The notes under the pieces: generated by a model
Told to the model about the DNA's origin: nothing
The model's database searches: none
Seen by the model: the letters and a program-made list of their open reading frames with translations, nothing else
Shown: positions 44,023 through 52,483 of the stretch, one piece after another
How positions within the stretch are numbered: the first letter of the stretch is position 1
Layout: every line of letters begins with the position of its first letter
Made by a program: the position numbers and the translations under genes
Source of the DNA: Nocardioides zeae
GTDB taxonomy: Bacteria > Actinomycetota > Actinomycetes > Propionibacteriales > Nocardioidaceae
Direction of reading: 5' to 3'
Assembly: GCF_030818655.1 (NCBI RefSeq)
Contig: NZ_JAUTAN010000001.1
Location: 4,030,001-4,094,000 of the forward strand
DNA: 64,000 bases

Positions 44023-45134
44023 GAGTGGTCGTGCACGAGCACGCCGCGCACGTTCTTGCCGTTGAGCAGGTCGTCGTAGCCCTCGTTGACCTGCTCCAGC
44101 GAGTACGTCTGGGTGATCAGCTCGTCGAGCTTGAGGTCGCCCGACTGGTAGAGCCCCAGGATCCGCGGGATGTCCACCGTGGGGTTGCAGTCGCCGAACA
44201 GGCTGCCGAGCACCTGCTTGCGGAAGAGGGTCAGCACCGAGCCGGAGAGCTGGATGGTGGCCTCCTCCAGCTTGTTGAGGCCGGTGAGCACGACCTTGCC
44301 GCCCTTGCCGACGGCGTTGAAGCCGCCCTCGACGATCTCGGACGTCATGAGGCCGGGCGTGAGGATCGCGGCGTCCGCCATCTGCCCCCGGGTGAGGTTG
44401 GTGATGGTCTCCATCGCCTCGTCGGCGCTCGCGAACGCGTGCGTCGCGCCGAGCTCCATCGCCTTCTCGCGCTTGTTGGGGAGCGGGTCGATGGCGATGA
44501 CGTTCTTGGCGCCCGCCAGCGCGGCCCCCTGCACGGCGTTGATGCCGATGCCGCCGATGCCCGCGACGACGACCGTCTGGCCGGCCTTGACGTCGGCCGT
44601 GTTGACCGCGGCGCCCCACCCGGTCGGCACGCCGCAGCCGACGAGCACCGCCTTGTCGAGCGGCAGGTCGTCGTCGACCTTCACGCACGAGTTCTGGTGG
44701 ATCACCCCGTACTGGCTGAAGGTGCCGAGCATGCACATCGCGCCGTACTGGCCCCGGGCGCCGGTGATCGGGAACCGGTCGCCCGGGAGGTAGCCCTCGA
44801 GGATCGTCGCGCCCATGTCGCAGATGGACTGCTGGCCGTTGGCGCAGTAGCGACAGGTGCCGCAGTTGGGGATGAACGAGCACACGACGTGGTCGCCGGG
44901 CTTCACGCGGGTGACGCCGGGGCCGACCTCCTCGATGATCCCCGCGCCCTCGTGGCCGAGCACCATGGGCAGGCGTGCCTCGAGGTCGCCGTGGGCGATG
45001 TGCACGTCCGAGTGGCACAGCCCGCCGTAGAGGTAGCGGATGAGCACCTCGCCCTCGCGGGGCTTGTCGAGCTCCAGCTCCTCGATCTCGATCGGCTTGC
45101 CGGCTTCGATGACGACCGCTGCCTTGGTCTTCAT
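44019..45134 (-). CDS. NDMA-dependent (nicotinoprotein) zinc alcohol dehydrogenase
   Basis: 371 residues. Catalytic zinc ligands in GGLCHSDVH and LGHEGAG; structural zinc loop CGTCRYCANGQQSIC; nucleotide fold VVVAGIGGIGINAVQGAALAGA. The MKTKAAVVIEAGKPIEIEEL start and the GYLPGDRFPITG region match actinobacterial NDMA-dependent dehydrogenases, which keep NAD(H) bound and may pass electrons to other acceptors such as the mycofactocin system. No mycofactocin genes are in the window. ATG 45134 has AGAGGAG 5 bases upstream. Divergent from an aldehyde dehydrogenase, with two shared palindromic operators between. Confidence 0.9.
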   Translation of the reverse strand: MKTKAAVVIEAGKPIEIEELELDKPREGEVLIRYLYGGLCHSDVHIAHGDLEARLPMVLGHEGAGIIEEVGPGVTRVKPGDHVVCSFIPNCGTCRYCANGQQSICDMGATILEGYLPGDRFPITGARGQYGAMCMLGTFSQYGVIHQNSCVKVDDDLPLDKAVLVGCGVPTGWGAAVNTADVKAGQTVVVAGIGGIGINAVQGAALAGAKNVIAIDPLPNKREKAMELGATHAFASADEAMETITNLTRGQMADAAILTPGLMTSEIVEGGFNAVGKGGKVVLTGLNKLEEATIQLSGSVLTLFRKQVLGSLFGDCNPTVDIPRILGLYQSGDLKLDELITQTYSLEQVNEGYDDLLNGKNVRGVLVHDHS

Positions 45135-45191
45135 GGTGCTCCTCTGCTCGTAGTGACGCAGACCACAGTCGCAGCGGAGCTCGGGGCGAGA

Positions 45192-45248
45192 TGTCCAGGA
45201 ACTGGACAGCCAGCGAATGCCGCCCCGCAGGTGTCCAGAGACTGGACA
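45192..45248. promoter_or_regulatory. Two identical 17-bp palindromic operators between dehydrogenase genes
   Basis: TGTCCAGGAACTGGACA at 45192-45208 and TGTCCAGAGACTGGACA at 45232-45248, i.e. TGTCCAG-N3-CTGGACA twice, centred 40 bases apart (close to four helical turns). They lie between the divergent alcohol and aldehyde dehydrogenase genes. No regulator gene is adjacent. A weak Crp-like site (8 of 10) is at 45152-45167. Confidence 0.75.
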
Positions 45249-45312
45249 GCCGGGGAGCGCGAGCCTTCCTAGCGTGACCTGCGTCTCGTCATCCCCACGA
45301 AGGAGTTCGGTC

Positions 45313-46800
45313 ATGACCATCAGCTCGCCGCGCGTCAAGGAGTTCCTCAACAGCCCGGTCCGCATGCTCGTCGACGGCGCGTGGGTGCCCGCCGCCTCCG
45401 GCCGGACCTTCGACACCCACGACCCGGCCACGGGCGAGGTGCTCGCCGCGGTGCCGCTCGGCGACGTCGAGGACGTCGACCGCGCCGTGGCCGCCGCGCG
45501 CCGCGCGTTCGACGACGGCGCCTGGGTGCGGATGCGCCCGAACGCCCGCGAGCGGATCATCTGGAAGATCGCCGACCTCATCGAGGAGCACGCCGCCGAC
45601 CTCGCCGAGCTCGAGTCCCTCGACAACGGCAAGTCGGCCGGCATCGCGCAGGTCGCGGACGTGCGGTTCGCGGCCGAGTGCTTCCGCTACTACGCGGGCT
45701 GGCCGACCAAGCTCACGGGCACCACCAACGCGCCCTCGATGCTGCTCGCCGACCCCGGCCAGGACTTCCACGCCTACACGCGCCGCGAGCCCGTCGGCGT
45801 CTGCGGCCAGATCATCCCGTGGAACTTCCCCCTCCTCATGGCCGCGTGGAAGCTCGGCCCCGCCCTGGCGACCGGCAACACGGTCGTGCTCAAGCCCGCC
45901 GAGCAGACGCCCCTGACGGCCCTCTACCTCGGTCAGCTGCTCCTCGAGGCGGGGGTGCCGGCGGGCGTCGTCAACATCGTCACGGGCGCGGGCGAGACGG
46001 GCGCCGCGATCTCCGCGCACGACGACGTCGACAAGGTGGCCTTCACGGGCTCGACGGAGGTCGGCAAGAAGATCGTCGAGGCGGCCCAGGGCAACCTCAA
46101 GAAGGTCTCGCTCGAGCTCGGCGGCAAGTCGCCCAACATCGTCTTCGCCGACGCCGACATCCCCGCGGCGGTCGCCGGCACGATCATGGGCTTCACCTTC
46201 AACTCGGGCCAGGCCTGCGAGTCCGGCACGCGCGTCTTCGTCCACGAGGACGTGTACGACGAGTTCACGGCCGCCCTCGCCGAGGCGGTCGAGCAGCTGA
46301 AGGTCGGCCCCGGCAGCGACCCCGAGTCGGTCATCACGCCGCTCGTGTCCCAGGAGCAGCTCGACCGTGTCGCGGGCTACCTGGCCGCGGGCAAGGCGGA
46401 CGGTGCGCGGGTGCTCGTGGGTGGCGAGCGCGTCGGGGACTCGGGCTACTACGTGCAGGCGACGGTGTTCGTCGACGCCACCCCCGACATGTCGATCGTG
46501 CGCGAGGAGATCTTCGGGCCCGTCGCGGTCGCGATCCGGTTCAGCGACGAGGACGAGGTCGTGGCCGCGGCCAACGACACCATCTACGGCCTCGCCGCCG
46601 GTCTCTGGACGAAGGACCTCAGCCGGGCGCACCGGGTCGCCGGCCGGCTCAAGGCGGGCCAGGTGTGGGTCAACACGTTCCACGCCTTCGACGCGGGCCT
46701 GCCGTTCGGCGGCTACAAGCAGTCGGGCTGGGGCCGCGAGCTCGGCGCCGAGGCGCTCGACCTCTACACGCAGGTGAAGGCGGTCAACATCGCGCTCTGA
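45313..46800 (+). CDS. NAD-dependent aldehyde dehydrogenase
   Basis: 495 residues. Catalytic Cys302 in [10 protein letters not shown] and Glu in [32 protein letters not shown] and [11 protein letters not shown] bind the cofactor. Family-typical length. ATG 45313 with AAGGAG 8 bases upstream. It probably oxidises the aldehyde made by the divergent alcohol dehydrogenase to the acid. Followed by a strong hairpin at 46819. The two TGTCCAG palindromes lie 65-120 bases upstream, well placed for an activator. Confidence 0.92.
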   Translation: MTISSPRVKEFLNSPVRMLVDGAWVPAASGRTFDTHDPATGEVLAAVPLGDVEDVDRAVAAARRAFDDGAWVRMRPNARERIIWKIADLIEEHAADLAELESLDNGKSAGIAQVADVRFAAECFRYYAGWPTKLTGTTNAPSMLLADPGQDFHAYTRREPVGVCGQIIPWNFPLLMAAWKLGPALATGNTVVLKPAEQTPLTALYLGQLLLEAGVPAGVVNIVTGAGETGAAISAHDDVDKVAFTGSTEVGKKIVEAAQGNLKKVSLELGGKSPNIVFADADIPAAVAGTIMGFTFNSGQACESGTRVFVHEDVYDEFTAALAEAVEQLKVGPGSDPESVITPLVSQEQLDRVAGYLAAGKADGARVLVGGERVGDSGYYVQATVFVDATPDMSIVREEIFGPVAVAIRFSDEDEVVAAANDTIYGLAAGLWTKDLSRAHRVAGRLKAGQVWVNTFHAFDAGLPFGGYKQSGWGRELGAEALDLYTQVKAVNIAL

Positions 46801-46818
46801 CGACGCGGAGCAGCCGAC

Positions 46819-46857
46819 GGGTCACGTCCACGGGGGTCCGCCCCGTGGACGTGACCC
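46819..46857 (+). terminator. Terminator hairpin after aldehyde dehydrogenase
   Basis: Perfect 17-bp stem (46819-46835 with 46841-46857) and a 5-base loop, 18 bases after the stop. No T-tract, as is usual in this genome. Confidence 0.7.
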
Positions 46858-46896
46858 GCATCGCGTTGTCTCGGCTGGGACAATGGTCAGTCGGTA

Positions 46897-46912
46897 GTTA
46901 GCCTGGCCTAAC
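46897..46912 (+). promoter_or_regulatory. Candidate IdeR/DtxR-like iron box before fprA
   Basis: GTTAGCCTGGCCTAAC has perfect GTTAG/CTAAC ends. Against the 19-bp DtxR/IdeR consensus it matches 13 positions, mostly in the central and right parts. It contains a possible -10 (TAGCCT) and lies 27 bases before the fprA start. Below the usual acceptance level, so tentative. Confidence 0.3.
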
Positions 46913-46938
46913 CCCGTGGTCCGTCTGGAGGAAGAACT

Positions 46939-48282
46939 GTGCGTCCCATCCGTGTTGCCGTCGTCGGTGCCGGTCCCGCTGGCATCTACGCCGCGGACAT
47001 CCTGACGAAGGAGTACGAGGCAGCGTCCGTCGACGTCTTCGATCGCCTGCCCGCACCCTACGGTCTGGTCCGTTACGGCGTGGCACCCGACCACCCGCGG
47101 ATCAAGGAGATCATCAAGGCCCTGCGCCGCGTGCTCTCGAAGGACGAGATCCGGTTCTTCGGCAACGTGGACTTCGGCACCGACGTGAAGCTGGAGGACC
47201 TGCGCCAGTTCTACGACGCGGTGATCTTCGCGACCGGCGCGATCTTCGACCGCGACCTCGACATCCCGGGCATCGACCTCGAGGGCAGCTACGGCGCGGC
47301 CGACTTCGTCTCGTGGTTCGACGGCCACCCCGACTACCCGCGCGACTGGCCGCTCACGGCCGAGTCGGTCGCCGTGATCGGGGCCGGCAACGTGGCGCTC
47401 GACGTCGCGCGCATGCTGGCCAAGCCGGCCGACGAGCAGCTCACGACCGAGATCGCGGACAACGTCTACCAGGGCCTCAAGGCCAACAAGGCGACCGAGG
47501 TCCACGTCTTCGCGCGCCGCGGTCCGGCGCAGATCAAGTTCTCGCCGATGGAGCTGCGCGAGCTGTCGCACTCCCCGAGCATCGACGTCGTCGTCGACGA
47601 GGAGGACTTCCAGATCGACGACGCCGGCCAGGCCGCGATCCAGAAGACCAAGAGCGTGCGGCTCGTCGTCGACACCCTGCTCAAGTACGCCGAGTCCGAG
47701 CCCACCGGCGCCCCCCACCGCATCCACATCCACATGTGCCACAACCCCGTCGAGGTGCTCGGCGAGGACGGCAAGGTCGTGGCGATCCGCACCGAGCGCA
47801 CCGAGCTCGACGGCACGGGCAACGCGGTCGGCACCGGCGAGTTCGTCGACACCCCCGTGCAGGCGGTCTACCGGGCGGTCGGCTACCGCAGCTCGGCCCT
47901 CCCGGAGGTCCCGTTCGACGAGACCGACCACGTCATCCCCAACGCGGGCGGTCGCGTGCTCGACCTCGACGGAGAGCACGTGGCGGGCACCTACTGCACC
48001 GGGTGGGTCAAGCGCGGTCCGGTCGGCCTCATCGGCCACACCAAGTCCGACGCCGCGGAGACGATCAGCAACCTGATCGCCGACCTCGAGACCACCCCCG
48101 CCCCGGAGCAGGCCGCCCCGGAGGCCGTCGAGCGCCACCTCACCGAGCGCGGCATCGACTTCACGACGTGGGACGACTGGATCCGCCTCGACGCCCACGA
48201 GGTCTCCCTCGGCGAGGCCGACGGGCGCGAGCGCATCAAGGTCGTGCCCCGCGAGGACATGCTGCGCCACTCACGCGCCTGA
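46939..48282 (+). CDS. fprA: Ferredoxin/flavodoxin-NADP reductase (adrenodoxin reductase type)
   Basis: 447 residues. FAD-binding VAVVGAGPAGIYAADILTK, the family motif LPAPYGLVRYGVAPDHPRIK, NADP-binding VAVIGAGNVALDVARML, and the C-terminal FAD contact TGWVKRGPVGLIGHTKSDA. This is the mycobacterial FprA type, which passes electrons from NADPH to ferredoxins serving P450s and other acceptors. GTG 46939 with GGAGGAA 6 bases before. A candidate iron box precedes it. Followed by a hairpin at 48302 and the convergent isochorismate synthase. Confidence 0.94.
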   Translation: MRPIRVAVVGAGPAGIYAADILTKEYEAASVDVFDRLPAPYGLVRYGVAPDHPRIKEIIKALRRVLSKDEIRFFGNVDFGTDVKLEDLRQFYDAVIFATGAIFDRDLDIPGIDLEGSYGAADFVSWFDGHPDYPRDWPLTAESVAVIGAGNVALDVARMLAKPADEQLTTEIADNVYQGLKANKATEVHVFARRGPAQIKFSPMELRELSHSPSIDVVVDEEDFQIDDAGQAAIQKTKSVRLVVDTLLKYAESEPTGAPHRIHIHMCHNPVEVLGEDGKVVAIRTERTELDGTGNAVGTGEFVDTPVQAVYRAVGYRSSALPEVPFDETDHVIPNAGGRVLDLDGEHVAGTYCTGWVKRGPVGLIGHTKSDAAETISNLIADLETTPAPEQAAPEAVERHLTERGIDFTTWDDWIRLDAHEVSLGEADGRERIKVVPREDMLRHSRA

Positions 48283-48301
48283 CCTGCCCCACCGGAGCCA
48301 C

Positions 48302-48344
48302 TCGTGGCCCCAGCGCCACGGAAAACGCGGCGCTGGGGCCACGA
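48302..48344. terminator. Bidirectional terminator hairpin between fprA and isochorismate synthase
   Basis: Exact 16-bp arms 48302-48317 and 48329-48344 (TCGTGGCCCCAGCGCC) around an 11-base loop with AAAA. It is 19 bases from each of the two convergent stops. Confidence 0.7.
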
Positions 48345-48363
48345 CTGCGTTCGGGGGAGGTGC

Positions 48364-49656
48364 TCAGGCGTCGAGCGCGTGCCGCACGGGCTCGAGCTTC
48401 GCCTGGCTCTCGGCCAGCTCGTCCGCCGGGTCCGACCCGGCGACGATGCCGCACCCGGCGAAGAGCCGCACGCGGCCCCGTCCGGTCGCGGGGTCCGGTG
48501 CGACGACCTGCGCCGAGCGCAGCGCGATGCCCCACTCGCCGTCGCCGGTGGCGTCCATCCAGCCGACCGGGCCGGCGTACCGCTCCCGCTCCATGCCCTC
48601 GAGCTCCGCGATGAGGGCGGTCGCCGCCGGGGTCGGGGTGCCGCCGACGGCGGCCGACGGGTGCAGGGCGGCAGCGAGGCCCAGCGAGGTCGTGGGGGCG
48701 TCGTCGGGGACCACGCCGTTCACGTCGGTGGCCAGGTGCATGACGTTGGGCAGGTGCAGCACGAACGGCGACTCGGGCACGTTCATCGACGAGCAGTGCG
48801 GCTCGAGGGCGTCGGCGACCGAGCGCACGGCGTACTCGTGCTCCTCCAGGTCCTTCGACGACCGCGCCAGCTCGCCCGCGAGGCCGGCGTCGCGGGCGTC
48901 GTCACCGGTGCGCCGGATGGTGCCGGCGAGCACGCGCGACGTGACGAGGCCGCGCTCGCGGCGTACCAGCATCTCCGGCGTCGCCCCGAACAGGCCGTCC
49001 ACGTGGAAGGTCCAGCAGGAGGAGTACGCCGCGGCGAGGCGCCGCAGCGGCCACCGGACGTCGACCGGCTCGTCCGTCTCGGCCACCACGTCGCGGGCCA
49101 GCACGACCTTCTCGAGCTCGCCGGCGTCGATCCGGGTGACGGCGTTGGCGACGGCGGCCTGCCAGGCGTCGTCGCTCAGCCCGCCGCCGGTGAAGCGCAG
49201 GCCCGTCGGCGCGGCCGGGGGCTCGGCGAGCCGCAGTGCGGGGGAACCGATGGTGTCGTGGCCGATGGTGGTGAGCCAGCGTCGGCCGCCGCGCTGGCCG
49301 ACCACGACGCGGGGCACCACGAGGGTAGAGCTGCCCGGGGTGTCGGCGAACGCGAAGGACCCGAAGGCGACCAGGCCCGTGCCCGGCAGCCCGACCTCGT
49401 CGCGCACGACGGCCCGGGACGTCAGCGCTGCCCACCAGGCCTCGGCGTCGGCGAAGCGGTCGGCGCCGCTCGTGGTGACCTCCGCGGCCACGCCCCACCC
49501 GACGATGCCGTCCCCGGCCCGCACCCACGCGAGGGGGGCGTCGGCGGGGAGCAGGTCGACGAGGTCGCCCGGCGTGCCGTCGAGGGGCACCGTGCGGGCG
49601 ACGAGGGAGACCGTGCCGGCGGTGGTGGAGCCGGGCTCGGAGGCGCTGCTGGTCAT
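48364..49656 (-). CDS. menF: Isochorismate synthase
   Basis: 430 residues, chorismate-using enzyme family. The C-terminal catalytic domain has the Lys base in AGELEKVVLARDVV, GTIRRTG, SSKDLEEHEYAVRSV, the Glu/His region PNVMHLATDV, HPSAAVGGTPTPAA, and the metal-binding RLFAGCGIVAGSDPADE and ELAESQAKLEP. It would supply isochorismate to MenD; a siderophore role (EntC) is the alternative, but no siderophore genes are near. ATG 49656 follows TAATGT by 7 bases (leaderless); GTG 49665 overlaps the hexamer. Confidence 0.9.
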   Translation of the reverse strand: MTSSASEPGSTTAGTVSLVARTVPLDGTPGDLVDLLPADAPLAWVRAGDGIVGWGVAAEVTTSGADRFADAEAWWAALTSRAVVRDEVGLPGTGLVAFGSFAFADTPGSSTLVVPRVVVGQRGGRRWLTTIGHDTIGSPALRLAEPPAAPTGLRFTGGGLSDDAWQAAVANAVTRIDAGELEKVVLARDVVAETDEPVDVRWPLRRLAAAYSSCWTFHVDGLFGATPEMLVRRERGLVTSRVLAGTIRRTGDDARDAGLAGELARSSKDLEEHEYAVRSVADALEPHCSSMNVPESPFVLHLPNVMHLATDVNGVVPDDAPTTSLGLAAALHPSAAVGGTPTPAATALIAELEGMERERYAGPVGWMDATGDGEWGIALRSAQVVAPDPATGRGRVRLFAGCGIVAGSDPADELAESQAKLEPVRHALDA

Positions 49657-49663
49657 CGTCTCC

Positions 49664-49669
49664 ACATTA
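49664..49669 (-). promoter_or_regulatory. -10 element, leaderless promoter of isochorismate synthase
   Basis: TAATGT on the minus strand ends 7 bases before ATG 49656. Confidence 0.45.
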
Positions 49670-49707
49670 CTGGCCGGCAACGGGCACCCCGAACCTGCGG
49701 GCGTTGC

Positions 49708-49713
49708 TACCGT
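49708..49713 (+). promoter_or_regulatory. -10 element for anchored hypothetical protein
   Basis: TACCGT ends 8 bases before GTG 49722; divergent from the isochorismate synthase promoter. Confidence 0.35.
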
Positions 49714-49721
49714 CACACCTC

Positions 49722-50396
49722 GTGCCCGCCCCTGACCGCAGTCCCGCCGCCCGCCTCACCGCCGCCGCCACGCTCCGCGCGGTGGTCGGCGGCGTCGTGG
49801 CCCTCCTCCTGTTCCTCGGCCTGGCCGTCGCGCTGCCCGCGGTCGTCGACGAGGACGACCCCGCGGACGGGGCCGACGGCGCCGGTGCGTCCGCCGACCC
49901 GGACAGCCCGCTCGAGCTCCCCGTCGTCGCCGGCGACTGGGTCTCGCTGACGCGCAGCGTCGACCTCGAGACGCTCCCGCCGGAGCAGCAGACGACCGTG
50001 GCGAGGATCGACGCGGCCTGGGCCTACGCGGACGACCAGCTGGCGGCCGACGCCGGTGTCGCCACCGACGCCGACCGCTACGTCATCCCCGACACCCAGA
50101 CGGTCGTCGCCGTCCAGGCCTACCGCGGCCCCGACGGACCCCTCGTCCCGGCGACCCTGGCGGACCCGTCCTCCGGCGACGCCCGCCTGCTGCTGCAGAG
50201 CTTCGGCGACGTCGACTGCGTGCTCGACGTGATCGCCGGGGAGGTCTCGCCGACGCCGCAGGTGCAGGAGATGCAGTGCCGGCGCACCTCGGAGGACCTG
50301 ACGATCCGCGTCTTCGTGCTCTCGGGGGCGAGCGGGACGCAGGTCCAGGAGCTCATCGACGCGCTGTGGAGCGAGCTGGACGGTCCGGCGGCCTGA
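49722..50396 (+). CDS. Single-pass membrane-anchored protein, function unknown
   Basis: 224 residues. An N-terminal hydrophobic helix (LRAVVGGVVALLLFLGLAVALP) is followed by an acidic, disordered stretch and an extracytoplasmic domain with two Cys (about residues 166 and 186) that may pair. No family recognised. TTG 49704 in the same frame is a possible longer start, but TACCGT 8 bases before GTG 49722 favours the shorter form. Convergent with the L,D-transpeptidase. Confidence 0.7.
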   Translation: MPAPDRSPAARLTAAATLRAVVGGVVALLLFLGLAVALPAVVDEDDPADGADGAGASADPDSPLELPVVAGDWVSLTRSVDLETLPPEQQTTVARIDAAWAYADDQLAADAGVATDADRYVIPDTQTVVAVQAYRGPDGPLVPATLADPSSGDARLLLQSFGDVDCVLDVIAGEVSPTPQVQEMQCRRTSEDLTIRVFVLSGASGTQVQELIDALWSELDGPAA

Positions 50397-50418
50397 GGCG
50401 ACCCCGCACCGGACCCTC

Positions 50419-51297
50419 TCAGGACCAGTAGACGACCACGCCGTCCCCGACGCGCACCTGGTCGAAGAGCGCGGCGATGCCCTCGCGGTCGCGCACGTTG
50501 ACGCACCCGTGCGAGGCGCCGTCGTAGCCGTTCGCCGCGAAGTCCGGCGAGTAGTGCACCGCCTGGCCGCCCGAGAAGAACATCGCGAACGGCATCGACG
50601 TGTCGTAGATCGACGAGACGTGGTCGCGGCTCTTGCGCTCCACCCGGAACGCGCCCTCGCGGGTCTCCATGCCCTCGCGGCCGAACCGCACGTCGAAGGT
50701 CTGCAGCACCTGGCCGTCGACCACCCAGCGCAGCGTCCGCGTGGACTTGTCGACGCAGAGCACCCGCCCCGTCCGGCAGCGCGCGTCGAGGGCGCCGGTC
50801 ACCGGCACGATGTCGTGCATCTCCTCGTACGTCGGCGGCCCCGTCATCGCGTGCACCCGGTCCAGGGTGCGCTCGTCCACCTCGCCCGTGACGGGGAAGC
50901 CCCGCTTGGCCTGGAACCCCTCCACGGCGGCGACGGTCGCCGCGTCGTACTCGCCCGTGACGGACGGCAGCCAGTCGATCTGCACGAGGCGCGCCTGGAG
51001 GTCGCGGACCTCGTCGCCGCTGTCGCCCGCGGCGTACAGGGCGGGGCCGGGGACCAGCTCCGGCTCGGGCTCCGGCTCCGGTTCGGGCTGGGGCTCCGGC
51101 TCGGGGGCAGGTGCCGGGGTGGTCGGAGGGGTGGTCGGAGGGGTGGTCGAGGGGGTGGCCTCGGGCGACGGCGCGGTCGCCGCCCGGTGCTCGGCCTCGG
51201 CCCGGTAGGTGACGCCGGCGTACCCGACCGCCACCGCCAGCCCGCTCGTCACGCCCAACGCCAGCAGGGTGACCAGCACGCCTCGCAGGATCCTCAT
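50419..51297 (-). CDS. L,D-transpeptidase with peptidoglycan-binding domain
   Basis: 292 residues. An N-terminal membrane helix ([20 protein letters not shown]) is followed by a Pro/Thr/Glu linker with PEPEPEP repeats. A PG_binding_1 domain follows at about 105-160 ([19 protein letters not shown]). The YkuD domain has the catalytic motif SHGCVN with His263 and Cys265. The enzyme makes 3-3 cross-links between stem peptides outside the membrane. ATG 51297 has GAGGAG about 9 bases upstream; the frame is open further but gives no signal helix start. The Pro-Glu linker probably spans the wall. Confidence 0.88.
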   Translation of the reverse strand: MRILRGVLVTLLALGVTSGLAVAVGYAGVTYRAEAEHRAATAPSPEATPSTTPPTTPPTTPAPAPEPEPQPEPEPEPEPELVPGPALYAAGDSGDEVRDLQARLVQIDWLPSVTGEYDAATVAAVEGFQAKRGFPVTGEVDERTLDRVHAMTGPPTYEEMHDIVPVTGALDARCRTGRVLCVDKSTRTLRWVVDGQVLQTFDVRFGREGMETREGAFRVERKSRDHVSSIYDTSMPFAMFFSGGQAVHYSPDFAANGYDGASHGCVNVRDREGIAALFDQVRVGDGVVVYWS

Positions 51298-51385
51298 ACC
51301 GCCACTCCTCGTCCACCACGGCCCCGATGGCCGTCCGAGGAGGAGGACGCGGTAGGCACCCGGCGGGTTGCATGCTGCGGCCACG

Positions 51386-51391
51386 TAGGCT
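51386..51391 (+). promoter_or_regulatory. -10 element, leaderless promoter of menG
   Basis: TAGGCT ends 7 bases before GTG 51399. Confidence 0.45.
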
Positions 51392-51398
51392 GCGACCC

Positions 51399-52088
51399 GT
51401 GGCCCGCGCCGAGCTCGACAAGCAACCCTCCGACGTGCAGCGCATGTTCGACGCCGTCGCGAAGCGCTACGACGTCACCAACGACGTGCTCTCCCTCGGG
51501 CAGGACCGGCGCTGGCGCCGCGACGTGCACCGCGCCATCGACCCGAAGCCGGGCGACCTCGTCCTCGACCTCGCGGCCGGCACGGGCACGTCGAGCGCGC
51601 CGTTCGTCTCCGCCGGCGCCGTCGTCGTGCCCTGCGACTTCTCGCTCGGCATGCTCCGGGTGGGCAAGGCCAACCGCCCGCACCTGCCGTTCGTGGCGGG
51701 CGACGCGACGAACCTGCCGTTCGCGGACGACTCGTTCGACGCCGTCACCATCTCCTTCGGCCTGCGCAACGTGGTCGACACCGCGGCCGCGCTCGCCGAG
51801 ATGCACCGGGTGACGCGCCCCGGCGGCACCCTCGTGGTGTGCGAGTTCTCGCACCCGACGTGGGCGCCGTTCCGCACGGTGTACGTCGAGTACCTCATGC
51901 GCGCCCTCCCGCCCGTCGCCCAGGCGCTGTCGTCGTCGCCGGACGCGTACGTCTACCTCGCGGAGTCCATCCGCGCCTGGCCCGACCAGGCCGGTCTCGC
52001 CGAGGTCATCGCCGAGGCCGGGTGGAGCAGCGTCGAGTGGCGCGACCTGACGGGCGGCATCGTGGCGCTGCACCGCGCGACCGCCTGA
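51399..52088 (+). CDS. menG: Demethylmenaquinone methyltransferase
   Basis: 229 residues, UbiE/MenG family. It performs the last step of menaquinone synthesis, methylating the ring with SAM. Motifs: [19 protein letters not shown], the SAM site [37 protein letters not shown] and [17 protein letters not shown], as in the family signature. GTG start with TAGGCT 7 bases upstream. It lies just before the complex I operon, as in several actinobacteria, and is followed by three palindromic elements. Confidence 0.93.
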   Translation: MARAELDKQPSDVQRMFDAVAKRYDVTNDVLSLGQDRRWRRDVHRAIDPKPGDLVLDLAAGTGTSSAPFVSAGAVVVPCDFSLGMLRVGKANRPHLPFVAGDATNLPFADDSFDAVTISFGLRNVVDTAAALAEMHRVTRPGGTLVVCEFSHPTWAPFRTVYVEYLMRALPPVAQALSSSPDAYVYLAESIRAWPDQAGLAEVIAEAGWSSVEWRDLTGGIVALHRATA

Positions 52089-52099
52089 GCACCGCCCGT

Positions 52100-52167
52100 G
52101 TAACGCGGTGTCCGGGCTACTTCACACGTGGTCGACCGCCCGGGCAGTAGCAGTAACACCGCGTTAC
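52100..52167. repeat. Intergenic palindrome, family A, second copy
   Basis: GTAACGCGGTGT at 52100-52111 pairs with 52156-52167. The left 21 bases are identical to 24526-24546, but the right arm has lost the inner six. It begins 11 bases after the menG stop. Confidence 0.7.
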
Positions 52168-52208
52168 ATGAGCCGGGGGGCCGGATCGCCCGTCGGACGC
52201 CTTGCCGG

Positions 52209-52253
52209 GTCGTGGTGCGAGGCCTGCGGAAAGTGATCGCCTGGCACCACGAC
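52209..52253. repeat. Intergenic palindrome, family B, inverted copy
   Basis: GTCGTGGTGC at 52209-52218 pairs with 52244-52253. Its reverse complement shares about 27 consecutive bases, from CACTTTCCGCAGG to the end, with the palindrome at 18091-18135. Confidence 0.7.
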
Positions 52254-52289
52254 CGCAGGCCGGCCCGCACGCGACCGCGCCCAGCCCGC

Positions 52290-52341
52290 CCCTGACCGCC
52301 AATTAAGCAAGCCCCCCGTGCGCTAAATCCGCAGGTCAGGG
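52290..52341. repeat. Third palindrome in the menG-nuoA gap
   Basis: CCCTGACC at 52290-52297 pairs with GGTCAGGG at 52334-52341 around an unusually A+T-rich interior (CAATTAAGC, GCTAAATCC). Its family is not seen elsewhere in the window. Confidence 0.45.
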
Positions 52342-52378
52342 CCGGTGGCCAGGGGTCGCATCTGTCAGACCAGAGGTC

Positions 52379-52384
52379 TATGGT
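52379..52384 (+). promoter_or_regulatory. Candidate -10 of the nuo operon
   Basis: TATGGT, with a weak -35 near 52355-52360. The Crp-type site would then lie just downstream of the start. A GACCCT hexamer at 52431-52436 is an alternative that would put the Crp site near -35. Confidence 0.3.
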
Positions 52385-52400
52385 GTGACGCACAGCACTT

Positions 52401-52416
52401 TGTGATCCGTTTCACA
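52401..52416 (+). promoter_or_regulatory. Crp-binding site upstream of nuoA (perfect consensus)
   Basis: TGTGATCCGTTTCACA matches TGTGA-N6-TCACA at all ten fixed positions and is flanked by T and A, extending the palindrome. It ends 67 bases before the nuoA GTG. The crp gene of the same type is at 3545-4222. Confidence 0.75.
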
Positions 52417-52483
52417 AGTGCACGAGCGACGACCCTGCGCGGGTGTTCGGGCAGCTGCGCGGGCTTGCGGAAGGAGGGGCCGC

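Noticed and set aside
45152..45167. Crp site in the dehydrogenase intergenic region
   Set aside because: 8 of 10 positions; mentioned with the operators but not strong enough alone.
48364..49656. Siderophore-type isochorismate synthase (EntC)
   Set aside because: No siderophore genes nearby, while the rest of the menaquinone pathway is in the window; kept as the less likely option.
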